NCBI GenBank assembly: GCA_015680685.1
Contig: MNCI01037655.1
Coordinates: forward strand, 161,219-187,482
Source: Gnetum montanum
Taxonomy: Eukaryota > Streptophyta > Gnetopsida > Gnetales > Gnetaceae
Length of the DNA: 26,264 nt
Direction: 5' to 3'
How positions within the stretch are numbered: position 1 is the first letter of the stretch; each line of letters opens with the position of its first letter. Below, one piece after another: positions 1 to 9,812 of this stretch. The position numbers and the translations under genes are program-made. The notes under the pieces were generated by a model. It searched no databases, was not told the origin of the DNA, and saw nothing but the letters and a program-made list of their open reading frames with translations.

Positions 1-1135
1 TTAACGAATCAGTGACTGGGTATTTCTCAAACTAAGGAAGGACTCAAGGATTGCAAAGGGTGTGACTTCAAGGGAACTTGATGCTTTTGTGTTGGTCATT
101 CTCTTGGGTGCTTGGATGTTTTCTTCTTGAGTTTTCTTACCATTCCGATGTTACCCAATTATCGGAAGCTAAGTCAATAAAAATAAAAAGTCTTTGCATG
201 GTGTGGTTCTCAGAAGTGAGAATTCAAAGCACACCCCTTAGACGAATAAACTTAGGCTATAAGCACTGGTTTTGAAACCAAAATTGTTCCCTCTAACTAA
301 GGCCCTTCTCGCTTCCCATTCCCTCCTTTGTTTCATCAGAATGGTGGTGACTCTTGGGGATGGCATTCTTGTTATCCAAGTGGATGGTTTAGCCGAATGC
401 ATTGATGCAAAGTCACTGGATGTGGTTGGTTTGAGGCTAGAGTTGGAATGAGACTTGTCAAGTCACATTAATCATGCAACACACAAGGGGCTGTACACCA
501 CCTTGTTCTTGAGATTCCATTCCATTTTCTTCTCTCCATTCTTCTCTCCATTGTTCACCTCATTGCCAGTTGTATCATTAGTGTATATATTTTGGTTGAT
601 GCATTGTTTTCTTTTTGGTAAATGCTTGTGGTTAAGACATTAACTCTTGTTCCAAATGACATTCCTAGAACCTACGAACTCTTTGAATGTGGGTTTGTTA
701 GGGCATTAAGGGCATGAGCCTGCTTTGGGGAGGACCCACTGACGTTCCTATTTGGAGCATTAGTTAAATTCTTTCCCATAAAATTTTTGCAATCTAATTT
801 CCTTTTTTCATTTCCATCTTGACATCCACTTTATTGATGTTACCATTGTCCCTTTTTATCTATCTTTCTTACTCCTTTTCTCTCTCCATTCTAATGCTAC
901 CAGAGGCTTGAGATTAGTCATGGGGGTACGGGGCCTGAATTTTTTGATTTTCTCCTAGCCCAGAAATTTTTGACTTTCTTCCTAACCCCTACACCTTTGG
1001 TAGTCATCATTAATATATCTCCAGATCCATATCAGCCATACCACAACCTAGCCAATGGACTTTCATTGCAGCAAGGTATCAATTACATGATGATTCATTT
1101 ACCCTTGCTAATATAAGATTGTGTTGTGTGTGCAG

Positions 1136-1321
1136 ATGGCGATCATACAAACAACGGATTGGATTTGGAGCAAACACTTGGAATGGAGCAACGTTGAAGT
1201 AGCTATGCAAGGAGCAAGATCGATAACTTGCTTACAGATGGACAAAAAAGGCACAATCTTGGCATTGGCAGCAGTGTCACTTCTTTCTCTCTCTCTTTCT
1301 CAGCTACCAACTAAGGCCTGA
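1136..1321 (+). CDS. Short ORF at the ORF2 position of element 1 (uncertain)
   Basis: A 61-residue open frame runs from ATG 1136 to TGA 1319-1321. I do not recognise the protein. It begins with MAIIQTTDW and ends in a Leu/Ser-rich hydrophobic stretch (residues about 45-58) that could be a membrane segment. It lies between the conserved GGGGAGGACCC block and the 3' polypurine tract, where elements 3 and 4 carry ORF2, and like them it starts with (M/I)A. A splice-acceptor-like GTGTTGTGTGTGCAG directly precedes the ATG. Its sequence does not otherwise resemble the ORF2 of element 3, so it may be a remnant, a different insert or a chance frame. The (CT)n tract at about 1283-1301 codes for part of the Leu/Ser run. 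Confidence 0.3.
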   Translation: MAIIQTTDWIWSKHLEWSNVEVAMQGARSITCLQMDKKGTILALAAVSLLSLSLSQLPTKA

Positions 1322-1484
1322 TGTCATTGTAATAAGGTGTTCACCCTTGTTGTCATGAACACTAGTTTTGTCAAGTCTTGTAATAATGATCCGTTCACAT
1401 GTCATCCCATTAGTTCCATTCCCCTCAATAATTCCATACATTCCTGATATTATTGTAAGGAACTCGAGGATGAGTTTTCATTCA

Positions 1485-1496
1485 GTCATGGGGGTA
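1485..1496 (+). promoter_or_regulatory. Polypurine tract of element 1 (plus-strand primer site)
   Basis: GTCATGGGGGTA directly precedes the LTR start TGATGAG. The same motif precedes the 3' LTR of element 3 at 13718, which supports its role in priming plus-strand DNA synthesis. The purine run is short (GGGGG) and is followed by TA before the LTR. Confidence 0.75.
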
Positions 1497-1521
1497 TGAT
1501 GAGACGTGATTTGCATGAGCC

Positions 1522-1606
1522 ATGATATTGCATCCCATGTGATATCGCGTCATCCCCTATGATATCGCTTACGCAATATCGCAGTCCGCTACCAAATCTA
1601 TAAATA
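1522..1606 (+). promoter_or_regulatory. U3 promoter of LTR A: GATATC palindrome array and TATA box
   Basis: Repeated GATATT/GATATC cores, several extended to GATATCGC, occur at about 1524, 1541, 1561 and (as AATATCGC) 1575. The TATA box TATAAATA follows at 1599-1606. The array occupies the place of an upstream transcription control region. Its function is inferred from position and repetition only. Confidence 0.55.
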
Positions 1607-1857
1607 AGAGGTGGCACTCCCCTTATTTCTCATCCTAGGCTTAAAGTAGGAAAACTCTGGTAGTTTGATCACTCCAGAGATAGAATATTTTCCATGTGCC
1701 CATAGTAGAAGTCCCCAAGTGAACGGATCTTTATTCAAGCAGCTTTGTACTTGAACGTAAGTTGTGTATGGCAATAAAGACAAGCTTTGTGGATAAACCT
1801 TGCAGTGCATGGAATAGGATTTTATTACATGTTATTTATTACCTGCATTAGCGCGGC

Positions 1858-2032
1858 ATGAGTACGACTTGATTACGAGCATTGACGAATGTGTATGGCT
1901 AATCAAGGAATCGGCTACTCATCACGATTGGTCTTTCTCACCCTCAACTCCTAGAATGCGGGATGAGTACGACTTGATTACGAGCATCTACAGATGTGTA
2001 CGGCTAGTCAAGGAATCAGCTGCTCATCACGT
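1858..2032 (+). repeat. Direct duplication inside LTR A
   Basis: A unit of about 70 bp beginning ATGAGTACGACTTGATTACG occurs at 1858-1927 and again at 1963-2032, offset 105 bp. LTR F has a single related copy near 19288. The duplication is therefore private to LTR A or its subfamily and helps explain the extra length. Confidence 0.75.
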
Positions 2033-2450
2033 TTAGGCTAGTTAAGTGCCTTAGTACGATCACTTCGAGCACGTGCGTTACGTGTGGTGATCCTAGTAAT
2101 GATTAGTGTTTGGTAGCCACAGTTGCATAGTTCAGGGTGTGTACAATAAGTGAGAATGGATGCTGATGCTAGTTAATTTAGACTTAGTCCTTAGTTAGAG
2201 TTAGTTAGCTTTCTCAACCCTTCACCTTGATAGCATAGGAGAAAAACCAGAAAAGACTATAAAAATCATATACCTCGGACTTACTTAACCATACACCATG
2301 ACAACTACAAGTAAGTCTGGGAAGACAACGAATGATTAACCCCAAGTGTTCCATGGGGTGTGTAGGCATTTATTCTATGGAGTTCGACTGGATCGCACGT
2401 GCTACGCTCGTTTCGTATGGTTGAGTGTAGGGGTACCTCGCCACTCATCA

Positions 2451-2972
2451 GAGTACAATTTAGTCAAAAATAATCTCTTTGAGTCATCTATCAATGTTGT
2501 TGGGTACTTTACCATGTCTTGAACCCCTCGAATTTGTTAAGCCAATTCAACTTTAACTACTATCTCTTGCATAATGCTTATATAGATAAGAGAAAGAGGC
2601 AAAATCTACAAACAATTTTACAAGGAAAGGTACAATTCCCAATGAGTTCATCTCTTGTAAATGATATCCTCTAATCCTCTTTGATTTGCCTATAGTTTTC
2701 AAATTAACATTTTTTTTTAAAAAATAAAGAACTCTTGAAGCTAGTAGCACAACATCTACTAGTTAAATGCAACCCACTATAAGAGTATTCCACCATTCTA
2801 GTACTATCACACTTGTGAGTGGAGGAGCTAGGTATCAAAACCACAAACTCCTTTGTAGGAGATGAGTATCATAGCATAATATTTTTAGTTTAATACTCAA
2901 AATAATTTTTATTTTTCTATTAAAAGATAAATGAATTGGGAATGATGGATCAAAAAGTAGACATGGGGAGGG
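2451..2972. other. Unassigned interval between two LTRs
   Basis: I see no gene, LTR or shared element block here. It is AT-rich and contains a run of T and A near 2710-2726. A minus-strand open frame of about 65 residues (2750-2553) has no ATG at its start and no family that I recognise. The last bases, CATGGGGAGGG at 2962-2972, resemble a polypurine tract and directly adjoin LTR B, so this could be the 3' end of a further element. Otherwise it is the sequence into which elements 1 and 2 inserted. Confidence 0.4.
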
Positions 2973-3894
2973 TGATAAAACTTATTTTTAATGAGCCACG
3001 ATATTGCATCTACGATATCATATCTATGACATCGTAGCTCTACATATATCATTATTGATGCAAGGTAGTGGGTCTTGTTCACCCCTATAAATATCAATAC
3101 TTGGTTGTACCAACAAACAACTTTCATTCCAACCTTAGGAAAACTCTTGCAATTTTTTTTCATAGTTTACACTTAGAAATAGAGCAAATGTCCACAATAT
3201 GATGTTGAACTATTGAACAGAATCTTTATTTGAGTGGATTGTACTTGGGCACAATTCATGAATGGTAATAAAGATTGAGATTGTTTTCCACCATTGCAAC
3301 ATCGACTTAGTTTCTTTGTTTTTTCATTTTACGTAGCTAATTTTGTTACTTAGTTTAACTTTAATTTCTTTAATATACTTACTTTAGTATAACTCTTTAC
3401 ATTTCTTAAGTACTTTGTTTTTCCATGTTCATTACTAAGGTAGAATGAGTACGACTGCTTTCGAGCATATAAGTGTAATCATTTGGTAATCCCAGTAGTG
3501 TTATTTCTTAGTTCACCTAGTAGCATAACACTAAGTAATCTAGTAACAATTACATGAGCCCAAGATGTGTACAACAAGCTAGGAATTGTTACTCATTGCC
3601 ATAGAATAGAATAGACTCGAATTTCTATTATTACTTAGATTTAGACCTTATTCTCAATTTCATTATGTTTGCACATAGGTGTAATATGAGCTAACAACAT
3701 CAAGATATCATATGCCTCACTTAGAGTTAAATCATATACTTGCACTTCACTAACTTAAAGTGGGAAGCCAACGATCACAAACTAATTGTCAACTTCTAGC
3801 ATACTTACATTGTCCATCCATGGATTACAATTTGGTCATGCATGTGCACTTGTGACTTATATGATGAAGTGTTGGGATATCTTACCGCTCATTA
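2973..3894 (+). repeat. LTR B: 5' LTR of element 2
   Basis: This 922-bp LTR begins TGATAAA, a decayed form of TGATGAG, and ends CTCATTA. It is followed after one base by a primer-binding site, which makes it a 5' LTR. U3 has three motifs in 14-bp phase (ACGATATTG at 2998, ACGATATCA at 3012, ATGACATCG at about 3026), then TATAAATA at 3086-3093 and AATAAA at 3267-3272. A polypurine-like stretch directly precedes it, which would be expected of a 3' LTR, so the LTR may once have been shared by two elements in tandem. It is the most diverged LTR in the window. Confidence 0.82.
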
Positions 3895-3895
3895 T

Positions 3896-3913
3896 TGGTG
3901 TTGTTGCTAGGGA
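3896..3913 (+). promoter_or_regulatory. Primer-binding site of element 2 (tRNA-Asp, decayed)
   Basis: TGGTGTTGTTGCTAGGGA begins two bases after LTR B. Compared with the complement of the plant tRNA-Asp 3' end (TGGCGCCGTTGCCGGGGA) it has five differences, all C-to-T or G-to-A. Confidence 0.75.
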
Positions 3914-4043
3914 TGTGTCAATGTTTTCTTAGTAGTTGATCTTATAGAGTTTGTTAAATTTAGAATCACAAAGTTTATTCTACACATTTTTAATCAATCT
4001 TCTTAACACACATGCATACACTTAAGAGCGTCAAACATATAAC

Positions 4044-4458
4044 ATGGCTTCTACACTTAAGGAAAAGTTACCACCTACCAAAGAAACTTAAAGGAGTCAT
4101 AACAAAAGACATGATGAAGAAGACTGAAGTACCCCCATGCAAACTAGAATTTCATATACTCATATAGATCCATATTATTCTGACTTCACATTTATCTTCC
4201 ATCAGGATGATCAGCTAAGATGGAGAGATTTTTAGGGCAATGTAGTTTTGCCTCCTAAACATCAGCACTATTAATGTAATAGGAAACCTTAATGAGATTG
4301 AACCTTGGCCATGCACAAGAAGGATGTCATCTTACTAAATACATGACTAGGTCATATCAACCCACAAAAGTGTAAGTAAGAAGGGATGCTATCATGCAGA
4401 TAAGACATGAGAATAACAAAGGAAAGAAAGTAACTGACAATGTTGTTCTGAAAGAAAT
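4044..4458 (+). pseudogene. gag: Start of gag of element 2 (interrupted)
   Basis: A frame begins MASTLKEKLPPTKE at ATG 4044, about 130 bases after the PBS, and continues with several in-frame stops to the insertion point of element 3. The continuation lies at 14613 onwards. The text is charged and polar. I see no close match to the N-terminal gag text of elements 3 and 4, so this element belongs to a different subfamily. The role as a structural capsid polyprotein is inferred from position and from the clear gag similarity of the continuation. Confidence 0.5.
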
Positions 4459-5349
4459 TGATGAGTCATCATCTTGTCAGGCTCTGATGTTGGATACTCG
4501 ATGTCGGAGCCTCAACATCAAATATCCAATGTCACCTCATCTGGGTTAGCTTATAAATACAACACTTGGGTGCTTAGATGAGGGGAAGAAAGTAATAAGC
4601 AATAGGGAAGATAGTTTTAGTTTTCAATTTTGGATAGTCTTTCTTAGAGTTCTATTATACCCAGTGCATGCTTGCAGTGTAATGTTTGTAATCATATGGC
4701 ACCTTTGTTTGAGTGTGGCATACTTGGACATGTTACATGACTAGCAATAAAGATCAAGATTACTCCTATCATTGCAACATCCACTTAGATTATTATTACT
4801 TTTAATTGTTAATTATTTACTATTTTCTTTAGTTAAATGTTTCTATTTATTATTATTTACTATTTCTGTCATTAAGCAAAATGTGTACACCTTAATCACA
4901 AGCATTTAAGTTTAAGTACTTGGTAATCTAGTAGTGTATCATTTGGCACACCCAATGATATACACTTGACAATCCCACAAGTAGTCTCACAAAGTCCAAG
5001 ACGTATACAAATGATTAGAAGTCCAAGACATATACAAACAATTACGGGTAGATACTCATTGCATGTAGCCTAGTTAGATCTCACTTTCCATTGTTCATTA
5101 GCTTAATCAATTTACCTCTTTATCATCATTAGGAGTAGTAGAGTAGAATTAGACAACATCACATGCCTCACTTTGGACTAAACCATACGTGACAAAGCTA
5201 CCACTAGACCAAGTGGGAAGACAGTGAACTATGATCAGAGCATAGTGATCTAGATGCCACAACTAGTTCCATCCATGGAATTTGATTAGCTCGTGCATGA
5301 ACACTTATGATTCGTATGGTTGGGCATAGGGGTACCTCATCGCTCATCA
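4459..5349 (+). repeat. LTR C: 5' LTR of element 3
   Basis: This 891-bp LTR begins TGATGAGTCATC and ends CTCATCA. TATAAATA lies at 4552-4559 and AATAAA at 4746-4751. Its U3 differs from that of LTRs A, B, D and F: the upstream motif is TTGGATAC (4490) and AAATATCCAATG (about 4530) rather than GCGATATCGC. It pairs with LTR E at 13730. Confidence 0.9.
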
Positions 5350-5350
5350 T

Positions 5351-5368
5351 TGGTGTTGTTACCGGGGA
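5351..5368 (+). promoter_or_regulatory. Primer-binding site of element 3 (tRNA-Asp)
   Basis: TGGTGTTGTTACCGGGGA starts two bases after LTR C. It differs from the tRNA-Asp complement at four positions, all C-to-T or G-to-A, so the native site was probably a full match. Confidence 0.82.
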
Positions 5369-5496
5369 TGGTGCTAGTTATCTATATTAGTTATATTATA
5401 CAAAATTTCTGTAAAGGTATTAATGATATATCTTTCAGAAAATATTAAATCACACACACTATAAACCAATAACAATGTCTCTCCCACATGGAAGTA

Positions 5497-5501
5497 ACAA
5501 T
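5497..5501 (+). repeat. Target-site duplication, left copy (ACAAT)
   Basis: ACAAT directly precedes the solo LTR and is repeated exactly at 6316-6320. Confidence 0.9.
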
Positions 5502-6315
5502 TGATGGGACACGATATTGCATGGGTCACGATATCTTGTACGCAATATCGCATCCCCCATGATATCATAGCACACTGCCAAATCTATAAATAAGAGGTGT
5601 CTCTCCCTTGTTTCTCCATCTAGATCTAGACCCTTAGTGAAACTCTGGTAGTTTTACCTCTGCAGAGATAGAATAATTTCCATGTGCCCGTAGTAGGAGT
5701 TCCAAAGTAAACGGATCTTTATTCGAGCAAATATTGTACTTGAGCACAAGTTTGTGTATTGAAATAAAGATGAAATTTTGGATAAACCTTGCAGTGCATG
5801 GACTAAGCTAAATAGGAATTTAATTATTATTATTTATTATTCATCATTTAAAAGCTTTATTAGTTGATTAAATCTCTCTCAACCTTAACTCCTAGTTAAG
5901 TGCATTCAGTACGACCGCTTCGAGCACGTGTGTTACCCTTGGTAATCCCAGCAACGAATAGTGTTTGATAATCCCAAAAGGTTGCATCGGCTCAGGGTGT
6001 AAACAGCAAGTGGGAATGGATACTGATGCTAGGTTAATTAAGGATTAGTTAGTTAGTTAAGGTTAGTTAATTAGTCTATTCACTTTTTCCCTCCTAGCAT
6101 AGGCGATAAAACATAAAAGATATAAAAATCACATACCTCAGACTTACTTAACCATACAACCGTGACAAATACAAGTAAGTCTGGGAAGACAATGAACGAT
6201 TAACCTTAAGTGTTCCATAAGGCGTGTAGGCACTTAGTCTATAGAGTTCAACCAGATTACGTGTGTAATGCTTGTATTTGTATGGTTGAGTGTAGGGGTA
6301 CCTCGCCACTCATCA
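5502..6315 (+). repeat. LTR D: solo LTR nested in gag of element 3
   Basis: This 814-bp LTR begins TGATGGG and ends CTCATCA. It is flanked on both sides by ACAAT, and the gag text of element 3 continues on either side. It has neither a PBS after it nor a polypurine tract before it. U3 carries GATATT/GATATC motifs at about 5513-5565; TATAAATA lies at 5585-5592 and AATAAA at 5763-5768. It belongs to the subfamily of LTR A. The usual origin of such a structure is recombination between the two LTRs of a full element, which here inserted after element 3 did. Confidence 0.93.
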
Positions 6316-6320
6316 ACAAT
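6316..6320 (+). repeat. Target-site duplication, right copy (ACAAT)
   Basis: This is an exact repeat of 5497-5501 after the CTCATCA end of the solo LTR. Confidence 0.9.
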
Positions 6321-6603
6321 GCACTGTATAGCGAACACATTCATTGGAGAACTAACGAGATATATGATGAAAAAAATTAGAGTGACGAACCCTATGCAAG
6401 GATTTCTTATGATCATGACCACCTTGATGATGCTCAAAGACTACATTCACTGAAGGCAGATAATCCTGGAGGAGATGATGTAGGTCCTGAACTAGGGGAG
6501 GCATCAAGGCCTAAGACCTCCTCAAAACCTAGAAATGATCAATCAAAGGACCCCAAAGAACACAATAGAAGCCATGGAAATTCTTCTAGTTCCTCATCTT
6601 CCT

Positions 6604-6673
6604 CTATTCCTTCAATGCATAGTTCTGATGAAGATGATCTATTCCTTCAATGCATAGTTCTGATGAAGATGAA
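6604..6673 (+). repeat. 35-bp tandem duplication in gag of element 3
   Basis: Two copies (6604-6638 and 6639-6673) begin CTATTCCTTCAATGCATAG and differ only at the last base. As 35 is not a multiple of three, the duplication shifts the gag frame, so it probably arose after the copy had lost function. Confidence 0.88.
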
Positions 6674-8779
6674 CATAGGTATGAAAATAAAGTTCCACTA
6701 AAGGGTTGGACTAAAAATCAAAATTGAACCTACAAGAAAAGTCAAAGATGTCATCATGAACATAGACAACATCATCATGATCAAACGAATAGAGATAGAA
6801 ATTTTTCCCACAACCTATTTAATGATGATGAACCCTTTCTAGCCACTAAGAGCCTAATGTAGACCATAGATGTAGTAAAGATATCTTGTAGGCATTGCAA
6901 AAATGGTTGTCTACCTAAATTTGACATGAACAATAGGCCTAAATTTGCAAGAGGCTATGATTTAGTTCTGCAACATCATTTAAAATCCTTCCATGATGCC
7001 CATTCTTTCTACAACATTGAAAGTGGGTGGAAAAAGCTTAAGCTCTTTCATAGGATACTAATTGAGAGAGCTGAAAGATCATTAAGACCAAATTCAATCT
7101 AACGATGGTTCACAATGTTGGAGCTATTCAACAAGAAATACCAAACCTATGGAAGAGTGTCCAATTTGAGGAGATAGATCCAAGAGTGGAAGCAAGAACA
7201 ACATGAACTCTTGGACATGACCTTAGATAGATATTATGCCTTACTGAATAGATGCTTAGGCCATGGTTTCTCTGAGGAGAGGCAACTTTTCCACATCATA
7301 AATGGGCTTCATAATGAAACAAGGGAGACCCTTGGGATGTATGCCCCAGGGCAATTATATGAGCTCCAAGTCCATTAGATCAAAGAGCTAATAGAAAATG
7401 TGGTAAAAGAAGAAGGAGAGATATGCAAATTGGAGATTATTGAGAAATATCAATGGGATCCAAATCTTCAATAGAAGGAGGTCCAGATCTATGGTAAGGA
7501 GAACGAAACCACTTTTGATATGGTGATCCCACAACAAACCTTGCTGACACAAGAGCCTATTGATGAATTAGAAGCAAAGTTTAATATGATGTCCAAATGA
7601 ATATATGAAAATGTTACAACTCTTATTGAGATGGTCAAGGAGAGAATCATGCCAAACAAGGTAGGTGGTCATAATCAAAAGAGGATACAAAACCAAGAAA
7701 TAGCCAAAAACACTTTTCGATAAACAAGAAAAATAGTTGAAGAAAATGAGGCTATAGACTCAACCATAGACGAAGATAATGGATGTGACCTATGCATATA
7801 TGACCATTCGAAGGGCTAATGTCCCATACTGTTGCATCTATAGGAGTATTGGGTAGGTGCCTTAAATCCAAAGTTTGTGCAAAAGCACATGTCTGAGAGA
7901 TTTGCTCTCCCACAAGGTAATTATAGATAGTTCAACAACTGATCGTACCATCCTAGGAGGACTTATTACCAGCCTTAACATGGTCATCAACCATAGTGGC
8001 AACAACCATAGTGATGGGGGAGATCACCACCAAATCAGTCCTATCCTTCCCATTTGCTAAAACAGTATGGATATTATGTTCAACACCCTATTTCTATAAC
8101 TAGTTCTACATCCTCTATTTCAAATCACCGCTACCACTCTCCCGAGTACCATCAACCCATGAAATCCCTTGAAGGATCACCACCTCAATATTCTCATTCT
8201 CCACCTCATTATATGCCACCACCAACAACACTTGATGGTTTCGCATCACAATATCAACAAACGAATGTCACTTGTGCTACAAATGTGCATAAACATGCTA
8301 ACACTAGTGCATATCAACTAAAATGTAGGAAATGTCCCTTTTAGAGGAAAGGTCGTAAGCCAAAGTAGACCATGCATGGATCCACCATATCATCTGAGCC
8401 AACACAATGCCAATCTAGTGCACCATCTTTCTTATCTCAACCAATGTCCTCTGATCATACACAAGGGCCACCATCCATTAGTACTCCAATCCCAAATCCA
8501 AACAGTGAATCTAATAGGGTGGGGAGACAAATAAATCCATGCATACCATATCATGATCAAGGTGCAATTGTGGGCTAGACATCCATAATGTTAACACACC
8601 TCACACCTTGACCCACCATACATTTAACCATCAAGTGTGTAACCAACAATTTTTCTACCCAGCCATCACACAACAAATAGACACACACTGGCTAGGGCAT
8701 GAATGGTTACTAATGTTTCATACATGCATGGATCCTATTTATCCACTTATTAATCCTTGTCACCACCAAATGTTTAGTC

Positions 8780-8797
8780 ATGGGGGTCACCCCCCAT
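8780..8797 (+). promoter_or_regulatory. Hairpin at the gag stop with a polypurine-like motif (element 3)
   Basis: ATGGGGGTCACCCCCCAT has a 7-bp perfect stem (ATGGGGG with CCCCCAT) and a 4-base loop. The preceding text TTTAGTCATGGGGG repeats the element's own polypurine tract at 13716-13726. It codes for the last residues of gag, just before TAA 8800-8802. Element 4 has an 18-bp perfect palindrome at the same place. Confidence 0.6.
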
Positions 8798-9330
8798 TCT
8801 AATCTTTAGGATTCTTAAGTGTTTTTTTTTTCATCTTTTTGTTTTACAATTTTTTGTCACCTTTCTATTTCTTGATCCAATTTTTTCCTATTTCTCCCAA
8901 TTTTTTCTAGTTGTTGTTTTCATTTTCTTTGTTATGTAATCCTACTTGTGAATAAAAAATCATGTTACCCATTGAGGTGAGGTTTTTCTCTATGTTGTCA
9001 AGTCATAAGGGACTAATTATTTAAACATTGACACCATGACATCCATCCACCCATTTCATTAATAAGAGCTTCTTGCCTTGGTCATAAGATGATCTTTTCC
9101 ATCATCCAACCTAAAAATAACTTCATGATCATTGTGTCTAGATAGAAAAGTGCAGAACCAAGGCAGAATATGAAGGGTGTGACATCAAGAGGATTTGTGG
9201 ATTCTCTTTGGCCACTTCTATAGGTTCTATGATGTTACTGAGGTTGTAACCATATCCTTGTAGATCTAACAAAACATGGAAGTAAGAGTAACCTAAAACA
9301 ACACTGAATAAACTTTTGTAGGTCCCACTG

Positions 9331-9360
9331 GAAAGACATGTACCTATGCCTAAAGGTTGG
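9331..9360 (+). ncRNA. Conserved small hairpin block (element 3 copy)
   Basis: GAAAGACATGTACCTATGCC and the following TAAAGGTTGG recur in elements 2 (twice), 4 and 5. The halves AGACATG and (C/T)ATGCCT can pair with one mismatch around a variable loop. It is a candidate cis-acting RNA structure, not a separate RNA gene. Confidence 0.35.
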
Positions 9361-9644
9361 TAGCTTCTTAGAATTGCAAAAGAGTGAAAAAGAAAAAAAA
9401 ATATATTTGTGCCATAAATAAAGCTTCTCCCTTGAACAAAACACCAAGTGATGTTACTCCTTGCAACTCTAATAGTCTTATGGTTGTTCGCCAACGTGAT
9501 GAAATGATGTCATGTCACTGAAATGTGGTTTGGACTTGGCTTGAATCTTGAGAAGAAGGACTCATGATTATTTAACCATTAATAACACACAAGGTTTCAT
9601 TATGACCATGGTAAGACACCTCATGTCCTAGTTTCTACAATCCT

Positions 9645-9812
9645 TTTTACATTCCATCTCATCTCATTATCCAAGTGATCATAACTTGTGATTTTGTATG
9701 ACATAGAGTTATTATCTTGAATTGGTGGTTTTACATTCCATCTCATCTCATTTTCTGGGTGATCATAAGTTGTGATTTTTGTGTGACATAGAGTTATTAT
9801 CTTGAATTGGTG
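9645..9812 (+). repeat. 84-bp tandem duplication in the untranslated region
   Basis: Two units (9645-9728 and 9729-9812) contain TTTTACATTCCATCTCATCT and end with TATCTTGAATTGGTG. Elements 2 and 4 have one copy each near 18660 and 22700, so the duplication is private to element 3. Confidence 0.85.

Larger units (their letters stand above)
1..1496 (+). mobile_element. Element 1: 3' internal region of an Athila-like LTR retrotransposon
   Basis: This is the non-coding tail between a pol-type region (outside the window) and the 3' LTR at 1497. Bases about 15-400 match the reverse complement of about 23770-24190 (element 5), including the block GTGTGACTTCAAGGGAA at 60-76 and the text around GTTCCCTCTAACTAAGGCCC near 285-305. 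The block TTTGGGGAGGACCCACT near 723-740 recurs in elements 3 (9911) and 4 (22900). A copy of the polypurine motif, TAGTCATGGGGG, lies at 915-926, in addition to the true tract at 1485. The stretch 745-1120 is T/C-rich with no credible gene. The 5' LTR, gag and pol of this copy lie to the left of the window. The assignment rests on shared blocks and on the directly adjoining LTR. Confidence 0.8.
1497..2450 (+). repeat. LTR A: 3' LTR of element 1
   Basis: This 954-bp LTR begins TGATGAG and ends CTCATCA, a 7-bp inverted terminal repeat. U3 holds several copies of a GATATC-centred motif (about 1522-1582), followed by TATAAATA at 1599-1606. A polyadenylation signal AATAAA lies at 1773-1778. The promoter segment is closely similar to the solo LTR at 5502. 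It is longer than its relatives partly because of an internal duplication (1858-1927 and 1963-2032). The five bases on each side (GGGTA at left, GAGTA at right) resemble each other, but the left copy belongs to the polypurine tract of the element, so I do not treat them as a target duplication. Confidence 0.88.
5475..8802 (+). pseudogene. gag: gag of element 3 (interrupted by a solo LTR, several stops)
   Basis: The frame starts at ATG 5475, is cut by the solo LTR after nine codons, and resumes after the second ACAAT at 6321. Next come a charged, Ser-rich segment (about 6450-6720), a conserved block with DDEPFLAT near 6825, the capsid region (about 6950-7380; motifs LKLFHRIL, EWKQEQHELLDMTLDRYY, GFSEERQL) and a charged helical region (about 7390-7700). 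A zinc knuckle C-x2-C-x3-H-x4-C follows at 7784-7822, with a stop inside it. The C-terminal part is rich in Pro, His, Ser and Tyr and ends FSHGGHPPF at TAA 8800-8802. A 35-bp duplication (6604-6673) shifts the frame. The capsid region fits the retrotransposon gag family. No protease follows. Confidence 0.75.

Noticed and set aside
455-643. Small + strand frame with a hydrophobic stretch in element 1
   Set aside because: T/C-rich low-complexity DNA gives Phe/Leu/Ser by itself; no related frame occurs in other elements.
1492-2455. GGGTA/GAGTA as target duplication of LTR A, making it a solo LTR
   Set aside because: The left copy is part of the polypurine tract GTCATGGGGGTA that also precedes LTR E, so LTR A is the 3' LTR of element 1.
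2553-2750. Minus-strand open frame of 65 residues in the unassigned interval
   Set aside because: It starts with GTG rather than ATG, matches no family I know, and lies in AT-rich sequence between repeats; a chance frame is more likely.
9138-9494. Minus-strand open frames of 118 and 70 residues in the untranslated region
   Set aside because: They arise from A-rich and conserved untranslated blocks, and the frames are not kept in element 4 at the matching place in a convincing way.
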